NCBI GenBank assembly: GCA_034435635.1
Contig: DAOTWY010000004.1
Location: 1 to 35,684, forward strand
Direction: 5' to 3'
From: DAOTWY01 sp003696565
Lineage (GTDB): Bacteria; Chloroflexota; Anaerolineae; Aggregatilineales; Phototrophicaceae
Length of the DNA stretch: 35,684 nucleotides
Positions 14,391 through 22,487 of this stretch are shown here, one piece after another. A program made the translations under genes and the position numbers. The notes under the pieces were generated by a model, which was not told where the DNA came from, did not search any database, and saw only the letters and a program-made list of their open reading frames with translations. Each line of letters opens with the position of its first letter. Within the stretch, counting starts at the first letter, position 1.

Positions 14391-15476
14391 TCAAAAGTTG
14401 AATATTGCCAACAAGATAATGAGGAAAATAACGAACACCAACAGCGTGAATATACTGAGCTTGCCCCCCAAGCTATGTAACCAAGGGCGGCGATGCAGTT
14501 CATACAACCCAATCAACACACGTTCATCGTCAATCACCACGCGGCTACCGTTTGGCAATAGAAAAACGTTTGTTTGTGTGGTTGGGGTTAATTTAATTTT
14601 ATGCATGGGGTCAATCTGCCCGTTCAGCGTGCCTTGCCTGCCAACCGTCAAGCCACCACCATATGATAACCAAATTGGCAAATTCATCAGCAGCCCAGGG
14701 CTAGGGGCATAATATCCACCACGTAAAGCCGGGGCATCGCCCACTATTTCATAACTTGGTGCTGAGATCAACCGGCGCATCGCTGCGCGGCAAGCCCCGC
14801 TAAATGCCCCTCGTGCCAATGCAACAATGGCTGTTTTCTGCTCCGGTGCGATCCACAGCCCGCCGGTTTTGGATGTTATCCACGCAACGCCATCTTCTAA
14901 CCGAAAGCCATAGCCCATCGCTGGAAGTGCCGCGTGTAGTTGAAAATGGGGGGTGGTCATCATCATCACATCTGTTTCTGTCATCACCCGCCCCGGAGCC
15001 AGCAACTCCCCCACCAATTTCAGCATATCTTCTAGCGTGGATTCGGTCTCTGTGGTGGCGTGCATCCCAAGCGGCTTAAACACACGGTTTTGTAAATAAT
15101 CCGGCGGGAGCATATCGCGTAGCAGTGCGATGTTATCTTTTGAATAGCACCATTTTCCCCCGGCAGGATGATGTTGCTTGAGCGGTGTTTGTTGTTTAAA
15201 CAGCAATGCCCGCCAAGAACGCGCCGCCCCGTATCCGCTAGTATGGGTCATCAGGTGATGCAGTGTGACGGAATGATGTGGCGTAATGCCCTCGGCATGT
15301 AAATCGAGTTCCCCCGCCCGGATGCGCTGCAACACCGCGATAACAATAAACAGCTCATTAAGCGTGCCGATGGGAAAGCGCGTTTGAGCATCCGCCCCCT
15401 GCTCCAGCATCCAAGTGATCTTACCTTCTTGAATCACCGCCGCCGTTATAGGATATTTTCCAGCAATGTCGATCAT
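14391..15476 (-). CDS. Beta-lactamase-fold (serine hydrolase) protein with altered active site, C-terminal membrane anchor
   Basis: 361 residues, class C beta-lactamase/penicillin-binding fold (PF00144 type). Landmarks remain: FPIG (34-37) before the active-site helix, LHHLMTHTSGYG (73-83), CYSKDN (110-115) and SKTGG near the KTG site. The nucleophile motif S-x-x-K reads T38-L-N-E41, and Y-x-N reads Y111-S-K113. It has therefore probably lost hydrolysis and may only bind peptide or peptidoglycan-like ligands. The last 20 residues (SIFTLLVFVIFLIILLAIFN) form a membrane helix. No N-terminal signal is visible, so the topology is unclear. ATG 15476 overlaps the upstream DUF4276 stop as ATGA, so translation is coupled; a start at 15500 would overlap further. 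Confidence 0.75.
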   Translation of the reverse strand: MIDIAGKYPITAAVIQEGKITWMLEQGADAQTRFPIGTLNELFIVIAVLQRIRAGELDLHAEGITPHHSVTLHHLMTHTSGYGAARSWRALLFKQQTPLKQHHPAGGKWCYSKDNIALLRDMLPPDYLQNRVFKPLGMHATTETESTLEDMLKLVGELLAPGRVMTETDVMMMTTPHFQLHAALPAMGYGFRLEDGVAWITSKTGGLWIAPEQKTAIVALARGAFSGACRAAMRRLISAPSYEIVGDAPALRGGYYAPSPGLLMNLPIWLSYGGGLTVGRQGTLNGQIDPMHKIKLTPTTQTNVFLLPNGSRVVIDDERVLIGLYELHRRPWLHSLGGKLSIFTLLVFVIFLIILLAIFNF

Positions 15477-16132
15477 AAGGATTCCAACTTCGTCAGCCAT
15501 TCATTGAAATGTGGGCAAGCCTCCCGAATAGCAGGAATACCGATGTCATCTGCGGCAAAAACACCAATATCACGTTTTCCATAATTTGGAATAACTGACA
15601 GAATGCGCTTACTTGGCGGATCGGTCAGATTAATTTCCTCTGGTGAATGGAAACTATCTCGGATTGATTCCAAATCTCTGTTTGCACTAGAATCTACCTG
15701 CGCCCAATAAGTGATACGCTCCGGTTGAACCATAATCATTGCCTCGTATTCATGCAACATCAGATAAGGCAAAAAACGGCGATGACTTATGTCGTCTTGC
15801 ATGGCTTTTTCGATATGTTTTACTTTGATGTAGCAATCAGACGAGGAGGGTAACGTATCCCATCCAGGAAATTCTGCCTTCTCCGTGCCATAAAAGTCTA
15901 TCAACGTGGTAACAATTTCAAGGTTTGAACTACCCAACAGCTTTCTTAAATCACGCTTGACGTGATTATATGAGACGACACCGCCTTTATGCGCGGCTTG
16001 TCCGGGTAAGTGCTTGGTTTTTACGATGCTCGACTTTACCTGAATCTCAAATTTGCGAAGGTGTGGCTGCAAAATATCACGGACAAAGTCGTTTTCTGTT
16101 TGACCTTCCACAAGAACATGTATTAACTTCAT
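15473..16132 (-). CDS. DUF4276 (TOPRIM-like) protein, partner of the AAA ATPase
   Basis: 219 residues. HVLVEGQTENDFV (5-17) is the glutamate-bearing first strand of TOPRIM-like folds, and LIDFYGTEKAEFPGW (77-91) supplies the acidic second motif; HEYEA (127-131) is also characteristic of DUF4276. Members sit next to AAA-type ATPases in a way that recalls RloB/AbiL, PARIS and other split OLD-like defence pairs, where the TOPRIM half is the nuclease. Only 2 bases separate it from the ATPase gene, and its stop overlaps the next start, making a tight three-gene operon. Nuclease activity is inferred from the family; the sequence shows only the acidic motifs. Confidence 0.8.
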   Translation of the reverse strand: MKLIHVLVEGQTENDFVRDILQPHLRKFEIQVKSSIVKTKHLPGQAAHKGGVVSYNHVKRDLRKLLGSSNLEIVTTLIDFYGTEKAEFPGWDTLPSSSDCYIKVKHIEKAMQDDISHRRFLPYLMLHEYEAMIMVQPERITYWAQVDSSANRDLESIRDSFHSPEEINLTDPPSKRILSVIPNYGKRDIGVFAADDIGIPAIREACPHFNEWLTKLESL

Positions 16133-16134
16133 CG

Positions 16135-17247
16135 TTATATCCCTGGATTCTGCGGACTACCACCGATTAGATTCTTCTCCCACAATTCACCGATGCTGTA
16201 ATCTTCTAACCAAACATGCAATGACTCAGCATCTAACCGTTTGAAGGTTGATTGCCCATCTAAACGATCCACCACAATGATGTCTTCTGGCTCAAATTGA
16301 TTAATAAACGGGACTGATTGCGTTGAGACAATAATTTGACTATTTAAAGACGCGCTCTTCAACAATTCAGCTAATAGAGAAATTGCGAAAGGATGTAAGC
16401 CAAGCTCCGGTTCATCGATGATGATGGTGGTGGGTGGTTTCGGTTGTAATAACAATGTAACCAAACAAATAAAACGCAATGTACCGTCTGATAAAGCATG
16501 GGCATTAAAATATTCATCTGATCCTTTTTCCTGCCATTGAAGACGAATTTTATCTGGATTCAATGGCGACGGACGTAAGTGAAAGTCAGAAAAAAACGGC
16601 GCAACCAGTTGGATTGTCCTGACAATACGGCGATACGTGATATTATGTACCTCCTGAAGAAAATACAAAAACGCCGCTAAATTGCCTGCATCAGTGCGGA
16701 GAAATTCGTTATCATCAATGTCACCGGTCTGCTTTACTCGTGATTCTCGGCTAGTATCATGAAAATGATAAATCCGATAGCTATCTAGTGCATCAATTAC
16801 ATAACCCGCTATCCGATCCGATGCGTCGTATAAGCCTGTTTCTACTTTTCCGAAGGCATGGGTTGAGTGCCTCAAAGGGTGTGCATATGAGAGTCGATCG
16901 TGGAACGAATAGAATTCCTCATCAAATATCAGCGAATCTTGATCAGTAGCGACTAGCGATATTTGGTAACCATTAAATAGATTTGGTTTATCCCTTTTAA
17001 ACGATAGTTCAAAATAAACACGTTGAGTCTTTTTCCTACCATAATATAAAATGGTATTTGCTCCGCCAGCTTTGCCAACATAATCCTGCAAGCCCTTATT
17101 TAAAATCGCATTCAAGAATCGAAATCCCTCAATAAAATTACTTTTACCGGAGCCATTTGCACCAATGAGAATGTTCAACGGGCGCATTTCAACAACCGCT
17201 TCGCGGATCGATTTAAAGCCTTGGATAGTGATTCTTTCTAGTTGCAT
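16135..17247 (-). CDS. AAA/ABC-type ATPase (AAA_21, RecF/OLD-like)
   Basis: 370 residues, cytosolic. The N-terminal strand LERITIQGFKSI and Walker A GANGSGKS (29-36) are followed far downstream by an ABC-like signature LSDGTLRF (252-259), Walker B TIIIDEPELGLHP (274-286) and a switch region STQSVPFINQF (308-318). There is no coiled-coil insertion of SMC length, so it belongs to the compact AAA_21 group found in OLD-like and Abi systems. It should bind and hydrolyse ATP as a dimer and control its DUF4276 neighbour. The gene is the first of a three-gene operon and is divergent from pcp, with 63 bases between the starts for both promoters. Confidence 0.88.
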   Translation of the reverse strand: MQLERITIQGFKSIREAVVEMRPLNILIGANGSGKSNFIEGFRFLNAILNKGLQDYVGKAGGANTILYYGRKKTQRVYFELSFKRDKPNLFNGYQISLVATDQDSLIFDEEFYSFHDRLSYAHPLRHSTHAFGKVETGLYDASDRIAGYVIDALDSYRIYHFHDTSRESRVKQTGDIDDNEFLRTDAGNLAAFLYFLQEVHNITYRRIVRTIQLVAPFFSDFHLRPSPLNPDKIRLQWQEKGSDEYFNAHALSDGTLRFICLVTLLLQPKPPTTIIIDEPELGLHPFAISLLAELLKSASLNSQIIVSTQSVPFINQFEPEDIIVVDRLDGQSTFKRLDAESLHVWLEDYSIGELWEKNLIGGSPQNPGI

Positions 17248-17310
17248 CGGTTTTCTTTCATTATCTGTTAAAATATCTGACAGAAGTTAACATTAAGGGA
17301 ATCATCAATC

Positions 17311-17907
17311 ATGACCATTATTTTAACAGGTTTTACGCCATTTCCGGGTGTCGCAATCAACCCTGCGCAGGTTATTGTGGAGCGTATTGCGTCTGACCCA
17401 GCTTATCAACCATACATCATAACAGAGATATTACCGACGGTGTTCCAAACAGCCGGGGAACGACTACGTGCATTAATACGTCAGCATCACCCGGATGTCG
17501 TCATCTGCCTTGGCGTGGCAGCCGGGCGCAAAAAGATCAGCTTGGAACGTTTCGCGCTTAACATCAACGATGCCAGCAAGCCAGATAACAGCGGACTATT
17601 GGCACAAGGGCAACCGATTATCCCCGATGGACAACATGCTTATCGCTCAACTTTGCCGCTGGAACAGTTCTACACTGCCATTGATTCCTTAGGAATTCCG
17701 GTTGAATATTCCAATTACGCCGGGGCATATGTTTGCAATCATGTGTTTTATACCGCACAACATGAGATAGATTGCTCCGGTTTGAACACGCGAGCCGGTT
17801 TTATCCACATCCCCATGATGACAGAAGCCAATGCAGAGGAAGGATTACCTATCGACACCATGACAGCCGCCATCAAAGCCTGTTTAGCTACGCTTACCCA
17901 ACGCTAA
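17311..17907 (+). CDS. pcp: Pyroglutamyl-peptidase I
   Basis: 198 residues, a cytosolic cysteine peptidase (C15 family) that removes N-terminal pyroglutamate from peptides. All three catalytic residues are in their motifs: Glu79 in SLERFALNI, Cys142 in YVCNHVFY and His166 in FIHIPMM. The start TGFTPFPG also matches the family. The length is slightly short of the usual 200-215 residues but no motif is missing. ATG 17311 has only a weak ribosome site (AAGGGAATC). It is divergent from the ATPase operon, and I see no functional link to it. Confidence 0.93.
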   Translation: MTIILTGFTPFPGVAINPAQVIVERIASDPAYQPYIITEILPTVFQTAGERLRALIRQHHPDVVICLGVAAGRKKISLERFALNINDASKPDNSGLLAQGQPIIPDGQHAYRSTLPLEQFYTAIDSLGIPVEYSNYAGAYVCNHVFYTAQHEIDCSGLNTRAGFIHIPMMTEANAEEGLPIDTMTAAIKACLATLTQR

Positions 17908-18110
17908 ACCGACGTTGTGTGTAAATAGTAAGCAAGACATGTTAGAGTGGAGGTGTTATCAGCGAATATGCACCTGAAGAAATTAATCGCGCATCTCTCG
18001 TATCGGGCGATCAAACCCTAGCGTGCAAAATTGATCCCTTAACAACATTAGCGTGAGGTAATCCGATTATTCTTAAAGAGCATATTGTCCGAACAAGAGG
18101 GAAAACAACC

Positions 18111-19301
18111 ATGCGTTGGCTTGCCATCTTCATATGTTGTTATTTGTTCACATATCCTATAAACGCCCAAACAGACTCTACTTGCCCAGTTGACCTGCCG
18201 CCGCGGGTGGTTGTCGGTCAATCAGCTCGGGTGATTTCCAGCGTACCCTTGAATATCCGCCCACAGCCAGGAACAACGCTCGCTCGCATTGGCACGATTC
18301 CCATCGGAGAAACTGTTCCTATTCTCGCTGGGTTCACCTGTGCAGAAGGTTACACCTGGTGGCAAATCAGTTATAACGACTTACAGGGCTGGGTAGCAGA
18401 AGGCGGATTCGGCGAATATTGGCTAGAGCCACGTGGTGAAATCACCATTATCCCCGGTGAGGACGGCATCAACCGGCAATTTGTCACCACCTCAACAGGT
18501 GAACTTGAGCCAGAAGGCTGCCTGCGCCCGCCAGATGACTACACACGAGAGCAAGTCGGCTATGCTACGCTTAACCGGCGTACACTGTTTATGCTGGATA
18601 ACGCCACACGCATTTATCGTGATTTGGGTGGAGAACTAAACTTTCGGCAACTCATCACGCAAGGAAGCTATAACGCGGGGGGAGTAGCAGCTAGCTTCGG
18701 CACACACGATGGCGGTGGGGCGGTGGATATCTCCGTCCGTAGCCCGTTGGATTGGAGTGTGATGGATGACGAGATTCCTTATATGATCGAATCCCTACGG
18801 ATTGCCGGGTTTGCCGCCTGGGTGCGCTTTCCAGATGAGCTTTACGCCGGGTCCCCCATTCACATCCATGCAATTGCTGTTGGCGATGCTGAACTTTCCC
18901 CCATCGCACGCCAGCAGATCGACGGTGAACGCGGTTATCTGCGCGGATATAATGGGCTGCCAGCCGAATATTACCCAGCACCAGAGCTTGACCCACATGG
19001 TGATCTGGTTATGTGTGAATGGATGGTGTTGGATGGTTTTCCAGATCAGCGTACTGTGGCAACATATTTCAACGTGGGGATGCAGCAGATGGCTTTAGCA
19101 GATTATGAGCGTGCTGTACAAAACTTTACGCTCGCGCTTAACATAGACCCCAACCATACCGATTCGCTCATACAACGCGGGCAAGCATATTTTTTTTTGA
19201 GGAATCCTCAAGCAGCTTTGGCAGATTATGAACGTTATATCGCGCTTGGTAACGCTCCCTTGCCATTTATGTTTCAACAGTTCCCTGATGCTGATTTTTA
19301 A
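18111..19301 (+). CDS. Exported SH3b - M15-like peptidase - TPR protein
   Basis: 396 residues. Signal peptide 1-19. An SH3b domain (about 38-105: SSVPLNIRPQPG, then GWVAEGGFGEYW) is of the type that binds cell wall or other ligands. A D-Ala-D-Ala/D-Asp-D-Ala carboxypeptidase fold follows (about 150-258): THDGGGAVDIS gives the zinc ligands His199 and Asp206 (HxxGxAxD pattern), and HIHAIAVG (251-258) the third ligand. Two TPR repeats follow (about 319-383). It probably trims peptidoglycan peptides or recognises the wall outside the membrane. The 203-base upstream gap contains a motif also found at 779-801. The start lies behind AGAGGGAAAACAACC. Confidence 0.8.
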   Translation: MRWLAIFICCYLFTYPINAQTDSTCPVDLPPRVVVGQSARVISSVPLNIRPQPGTTLARIGTIPIGETVPILAGFTCAEGYTWWQISYNDLQGWVAEGGFGEYWLEPRGEITIIPGEDGINRQFVTTSTGELEPEGCLRPPDDYTREQVGYATLNRRTLFMLDNATRIYRDLGGELNFRQLITQGSYNAGGVAASFGTHDGGGAVDISVRSPLDWSVMDDEIPYMIESLRIAGFAAWVRFPDELYAGSPIHIHAIAVGDAELSPIARQQIDGERGYLRGYNGLPAEYYPAPELDPHGDLVMCEWMVLDGFPDQRTVATYFNVGMQQMALADYERAVQNFTLALNIDPNHTDSLIQRGQAYFFLRNPQAALADYERYIALGNAPLPFMFQQFPDADF

Positions 19302-19408
19302 GGGCAGTATAGGGCAAACGTAGATCAAGCGTGGTGTATGCGTCAAGTGATCAACGCCCAAACCATGCAATGATTGAGTTATCAACTAGCCAATGATAGA
19401 GGTAGAAC

Positions 19409-19558
19409 ATGGACGCATTAGGGATGATTTTATTCATCAGTGTCATTGTTACCATGTGCCTGATGATTCTGCTCATTTGTGTGATGGATTCGACCACCAT
19501 CAGCAAACCAGAAATCACCACCACAAACATCCCGCCCGTGACGATTGATAAGCTCTAA
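19409..19558 (+). CDS. Small single-pass membrane protein, 49 residues
   Basis: ATG 19409 follows AGAGGTAGAAC. The peptide has a short N-terminus, one hydrophobic segment (about residues 6-26, rich in Met, Ile and Leu) and a Thr/Ile/Pro-rich tail ending TIDKL. The single long helix and a plausible ribosome site favour a real gene. It belongs to no family I recognise. It converges with the STAS-like gene, whose stop lies 4 bases further on. Confidence 0.5.
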   Translation: MDALGMILFISVIVTMCLMILLICVMDSTTISKPEITTTNIPPVTIDKL

Positions 19559-19561
19559 CTT

Positions 19562-19963
19562 TTACGGTGTTTTTAACCATGTTAGAGCTGGCTCATCCTC
19601 ACGGAAAAATTTTACCGTCAAATGCCCCAGGCGTAATGTTTGGATCAATGTAGCAAAAATTGGCACAATCACATCCGAATTATGAACAATCGCCAACTTG
19701 ACCGGTGGATGGAAAGGGAGTTCCTTCATCCATACCCGCCCTTTGCGCATCGTATATGCTAGCGGTGGAAAGCCACTCAAGCGATAGTCGCTTAAAATTT
19801 TCACCGGTGTGTTTGGTGTGATCTGTTGATAATAATCACCAATGATCTTAAACCAAGTATCTGTTGCCTCTCGTGATGGACGATGAAATGTCAGGATGTG
19901 AATTTGATCTTCCTCAAGGAATTGATGAGATAAGTCATTGTGTGTCTTTTGTTTGGTTGTCAT
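19562..19963 (-). CDS. STAS/SpoIIAA-like fold protein (tentative)
   Basis: 133 residues, cytosolic. The alternating strand-helix pattern (QIHILTFHRPS, WFKIIGDYYQQI, VKILSDYR, VKLAIVHNS, LTVKFFREDEPALTWL) resembles SpoIIAA-like/STAS proteins, including the typical end in which a strand is followed by F-x-x-x-x-x-A-x-x-WL. No phospho-serine motif could be assigned. Function unknown; such proteins often act as anti-anti-sigma factors or lipid-binding modules. Its start region faces the next plus-strand gene across 84 bases. Confidence 0.5.
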   Translation of the reverse strand: MTTKQKTHNDLSHQFLEEDQIHILTFHRPSREATDTWFKIIGDYYQQITPNTPVKILSDYRLSGFPPLAYTMRKGRVWMKELPFHPPVKLAIVHNSDVIVPIFATLIQTLRLGHLTVKFFREDEPALTWLKTP

Positions 19964-20047
19964 GCGCTATTAAAGTCACCTATGATTTGTACACCGCGGC
20001 TATTATAATTCAACAAGATTTGATTTTCATGAGTAACCAAGGCTAAT

Positions 20048-20566
20048 ATGAGCAACAAACAAATTGCGATTATTCTCGGCGTGTTCGTTGTGCTGATTGG
20101 GGCATTAATTGCCCTCACGGCGGTGCTAACACCAGAAAATACCAAACCCGCTTTTAACGCGGCTGTTGATTTTATCAACGCTGCCGGAACCTACGATGAA
20201 CAGACCGCCTTTGCCCTACTTTCCCCTGGAATGCAAAATTATGTGCGGGAAAACTGCCCAGATGGACGTGTTTCCGCTTGTATTGCTGCTTATACACCAC
20301 CAGAATGGGGCGAGTTACTTAAATATGGTTCGGCGGTTTATCGGCGTTCCATTCGGGACGGCAATGCCTGGGATATACAAATCCTCGCAACCTATGAAGA
20401 AGGGCAAGGGTTTGCAGGGGTTTGCATTTATCACCGGGTAGAAGAAGTCACCCCTGGTGATTGGCGCATCACCGCTTGGTCGGGATTTATCTCTTGTGAT
20501 GATCCACACGCCGGATTACAGGCTTTGCGTCAACCTGATGCACCGAACTATGTGCGGGGTGAATAA
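20048..20566 (+). CDS. Membrane-anchored extracytoplasmic protein of unknown function
   Basis: 172 residues. An N-terminal membrane helix (about 6-28, IAIILGVFVVLIGALIALTA) is followed by a 140-residue soluble domain outside the cytoplasm. FNAAVDFINAAGTYDEQTAFALLSPGMQNYV looks like the first helices of an NTF2/DUF4878-like fold, which fits the later strands (WDIQILATYEE, VCIYHRVEEV, WRITAWSGFIS). Four cysteines (CPDGRVSAC, GVCIYH, ISCDD) could form disulfides. The ribosome site is AAGG, 6 bases upstream. It precedes the lipoprotein-like gene by 26 bases on the same strand, so the two are probably co-transcribed. Confidence 0.6.
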   Translation: MSNKQIAIILGVFVVLIGALIALTAVLTPENTKPAFNAAVDFINAAGTYDEQTAFALLSPGMQNYVRENCPDGRVSACIAAYTPPEWGELLKYGSAVYRRSIRDGNAWDIQILATYEEGQGFAGVCIYHRVEEVTPGDWRITAWSGFISCDDPHAGLQALRQPDAPNYVRGE

Positions 20567-20592
20567 CGCCCGTTTTATTATGGGAGTGATGT

Positions 20593-21033
20593 ATTATCAA
20601 GCACAGTAAATCACCTAAAAAAACAGCTTGGTGGTGGGTTCTAATCAGTTTATGGCTAATTGTGCTGAATCCCGCTTGCATCCCCGCTGAGGAACCAGCA
20701 CAATTAGCTGCAACGCCTGGTCCACCGGTTATCGTGACCTATAACACCTATACATCACAAGCCTTTCAAACATGGTATCCACCAGATTGGCGTGTGGTCA
20801 GCTCCGCTGCATTTGCTGAGCCTTGGGTCGTATTTGCCAATGCCGATGACAGCGCGTTCATCGTTGTGGCAACAAATCCAGACGATATACAAATCATGCC
20901 AGAACACCCTCGTCAGGCACAGGAACGTATCCGCTTATCTGGAGATACTCAAGTGATTGCTGCTCTCATCGCACCAGATGCAACATATCTTCCGTTATAT
21001 ACCCGCTTGATTAAATCGCTTCAACTTCCCTAA
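20593..21033 (+). CDS. Putative lipoprotein, start codon possibly ATT
   Basis: The longest frame with a conventional start begins at GTG 20662 and would cut off a clear export signal. Upstream in frame there is KHSKSPKKTAWWWVLISLWLIVLNPAC: a basic head, a hydrophobic stretch and a lipobox-like NPAC. The only codon that can start it is ATT at 20593, 6 bases after GGGAG (20582-20586); an ATG at 20589 is in another frame and stops after six codons. ATT starts are rare (infC, pcnB), so an indel is the alternative. The mature part (about 115 residues) is mixed alpha/beta and unknown; SQAFQTWYPPDWRVV resembles surface-exposed PsbP-like starts. It converges with the AI-2E transporter gene, 9 bases apart. 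Confidence 0.55.
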   Translation: MIKHSKSPKKTAWWWVLISLWLIVLNPACIPAEEPAQLAATPGPPVIVTYNTYTSQAFQTWYPPDWRVVSSAAFAEPWVVFANADDSAFIVVATNPDDIQIMPEHPRQAQERIRLSGDTQVIAALIAPDATYLPLYTRLIKSLQLP

Positions 21034-21042
21034 TGTTGTGCT

Positions 21043-22251
21043 TTAGGCTTCTGCCCGCGCATGTGGATTTTCTGCTAGGTCATCTTCATCATATTCAATC
21101 CGAATTTCACCATCCGGCAGCATCACTAATTGTGGATTATAGGTTTTACCCTTGCCCAAGGTGTCATACACATAAAACTCTTTGACAATGATAATCAAAA
21201 TCGCCAAAATTGGCACAGCAAGTAAGATCCCATAAAACCCAAACACCGCCGCCGCAATCAACTGAAACGGCAAAACTACGCCCGCTGGGATATTAAGCTG
21301 ATTTTTGACAACCGCCGGGGTGACCAACGCCCCTTCAATCTGGTTAATCAACCAGTAAATAATTGCCGCTGGAATGACTTTAACAGGATCATCCGCAGCA
21401 GTGAAGATAATCACTGGAACCAAAGCAATATAATAGCCAACGTTAGGGATAATCCCCGCCACGCCAGAAAGCACGCCCAACGCCAGCGCATTAGGCACAT
21501 TCAACACCACACCTATCATGAGCGTGACCAACGTTCCTGTAAATGTAATGGAGATCGCCAAACCACCCATCCACGCGACAATCGCTTTGCGGATTTTGTT
21601 TAACACCTCCACCATCCGTTGTTCCTGAGATTTTGGGATAATGGTGAGAATAGGGCGATAATAAACCAGCGGATCCGCCAATAAATAGCCAGTAATTAAG
21701 ATGATAAATATCGTATTGGCAATCAGAGACCCTACAAAACTACCTATCCCACCTAAAATTGGTAATGCAGACCCCGCCAGTTGCCGAACATCTAAATTGA
21801 GTGCAGTCCGTGGTTCTCCTGCTGTAATCTCAGCAACTTGCGCATTAAACAACTCACGATAGTCGTCTAGGGTAAATTGTGGCAGAACACGCCCCAAATT
21901 GGGGTTTTGTGTGCGGAAATTATCATAATCCTGCACTAAACCTTCTACTGTTGTCGGTAGATCATTAACCAAGTTAGTAATCTGCACGATAAAAGGCGGG
22001 ATGATAATGAACAAAACCAGCGCAATGACCAAACCCACCCCACTCAAGGTGATGAGAGCCGCCAAACCGCGATTCATCCCGCGTGAGGTCATCTTACCGA
22101 TAATGTGGTTTAAACCAACCGAAAGCACCCAACACGTAAATACGATCAGTAAGATAGATGCCAAATCAATCACAGCGCGGAAAAGAATAAACGCCACGCC
22201 GATAATCACCACTGTTGTGGTCACTCGTTTGGTAAATTCGCCGTAGGTCAT
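21043..22251 (-). CDS. AI-2E family (PF01594) transporter
   Basis: 402 residues, about eight membrane helices. Family features: an N-terminal helix pair with LASILLIVFTCWVLSVGLN, a central long soluble segment (VEGLVQDYDNFRTQ...), then GGIGSFVGSLIANTIFIILITGYLL, and the conserved ending with GVLSGVAGIIPNVGYYIALVP and QIEGALVTPAVVKNQLNIPAGVVLP. Members export autoinducer-2 or act as Na+/H+ exchangers; the substrate here is unknown. ATG 22251 with GGGAGGG 6 bases upstream is the clear start. The frame stays open another 103 codons upstream, but that part is low-complexity non-coding sequence. Confidence 0.9.
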   Translation of the reverse strand: MTYGEFTKRVTTTVVIIGVAFILFRAVIDLASILLIVFTCWVLSVGLNHIIGKMTSRGMNRGLAALITLSGVGLVIALVLFIIIPPFIVQITNLVNDLPTTVEGLVQDYDNFRTQNPNLGRVLPQFTLDDYRELFNAQVAEITAGEPRTALNLDVRQLAGSALPILGGIGSFVGSLIANTIFIILITGYLLADPLVYYRPILTIIPKSQEQRMVEVLNKIRKAIVAWMGGLAISITFTGTLVTLMIGVVLNVPNALALGVLSGVAGIIPNVGYYIALVPVIIFTAADDPVKVIPAAIIYWLINQIEGALVTPAVVKNQLNIPAGVVLPFQLIAAAVFGFYGILLAVPILAILIIIVKEFYVYDTLGKGKTYNPQLVMLPDGEIRIEYDEDDLAENPHARAEA

Positions 22252-22306
22252 CAAGCCCTCCCTAATAAAATCCCCCCATTTTCTGAGGCATGGTTTATGA
22301 TTGATG

Positions 22307-22335
22307 ATAGTACCTTGATTGATCTTATTGCGCAA
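22307..22335 (-). promoter_or_regulatory. Possible promoter of the AI-2E transporter gene
   Basis: Minus-strand TTGCGC (22330-22335), 17-base spacer and TACTAT (22307-22312), about 56 bases before the start codon. Both boxes are imperfect. The region 22252-22487 is otherwise the shared upstream region of two divergent genes. Confidence 0.3.
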
Positions 22336-22487
22336 TTTACATGAATAGCGGGGATTGTCGAATGTGATGGATATAAAATTGACACGCTTAATAATTGGGG
22401 CATCTCTATGTTGCCAAGGGATCAATACCCCACATCGAAAAAATTCGCTAAAATATAAAAAGTAAACAATGATGATGAGACGTTTCA

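Noticed and set aside
17945..18053. Short frame reading YAPEEINRASLVSGDQ
   Set aside because: It has no start codon in frame with a ribosome site and no recognisable domain; possibly a gene remnant but unsupported.
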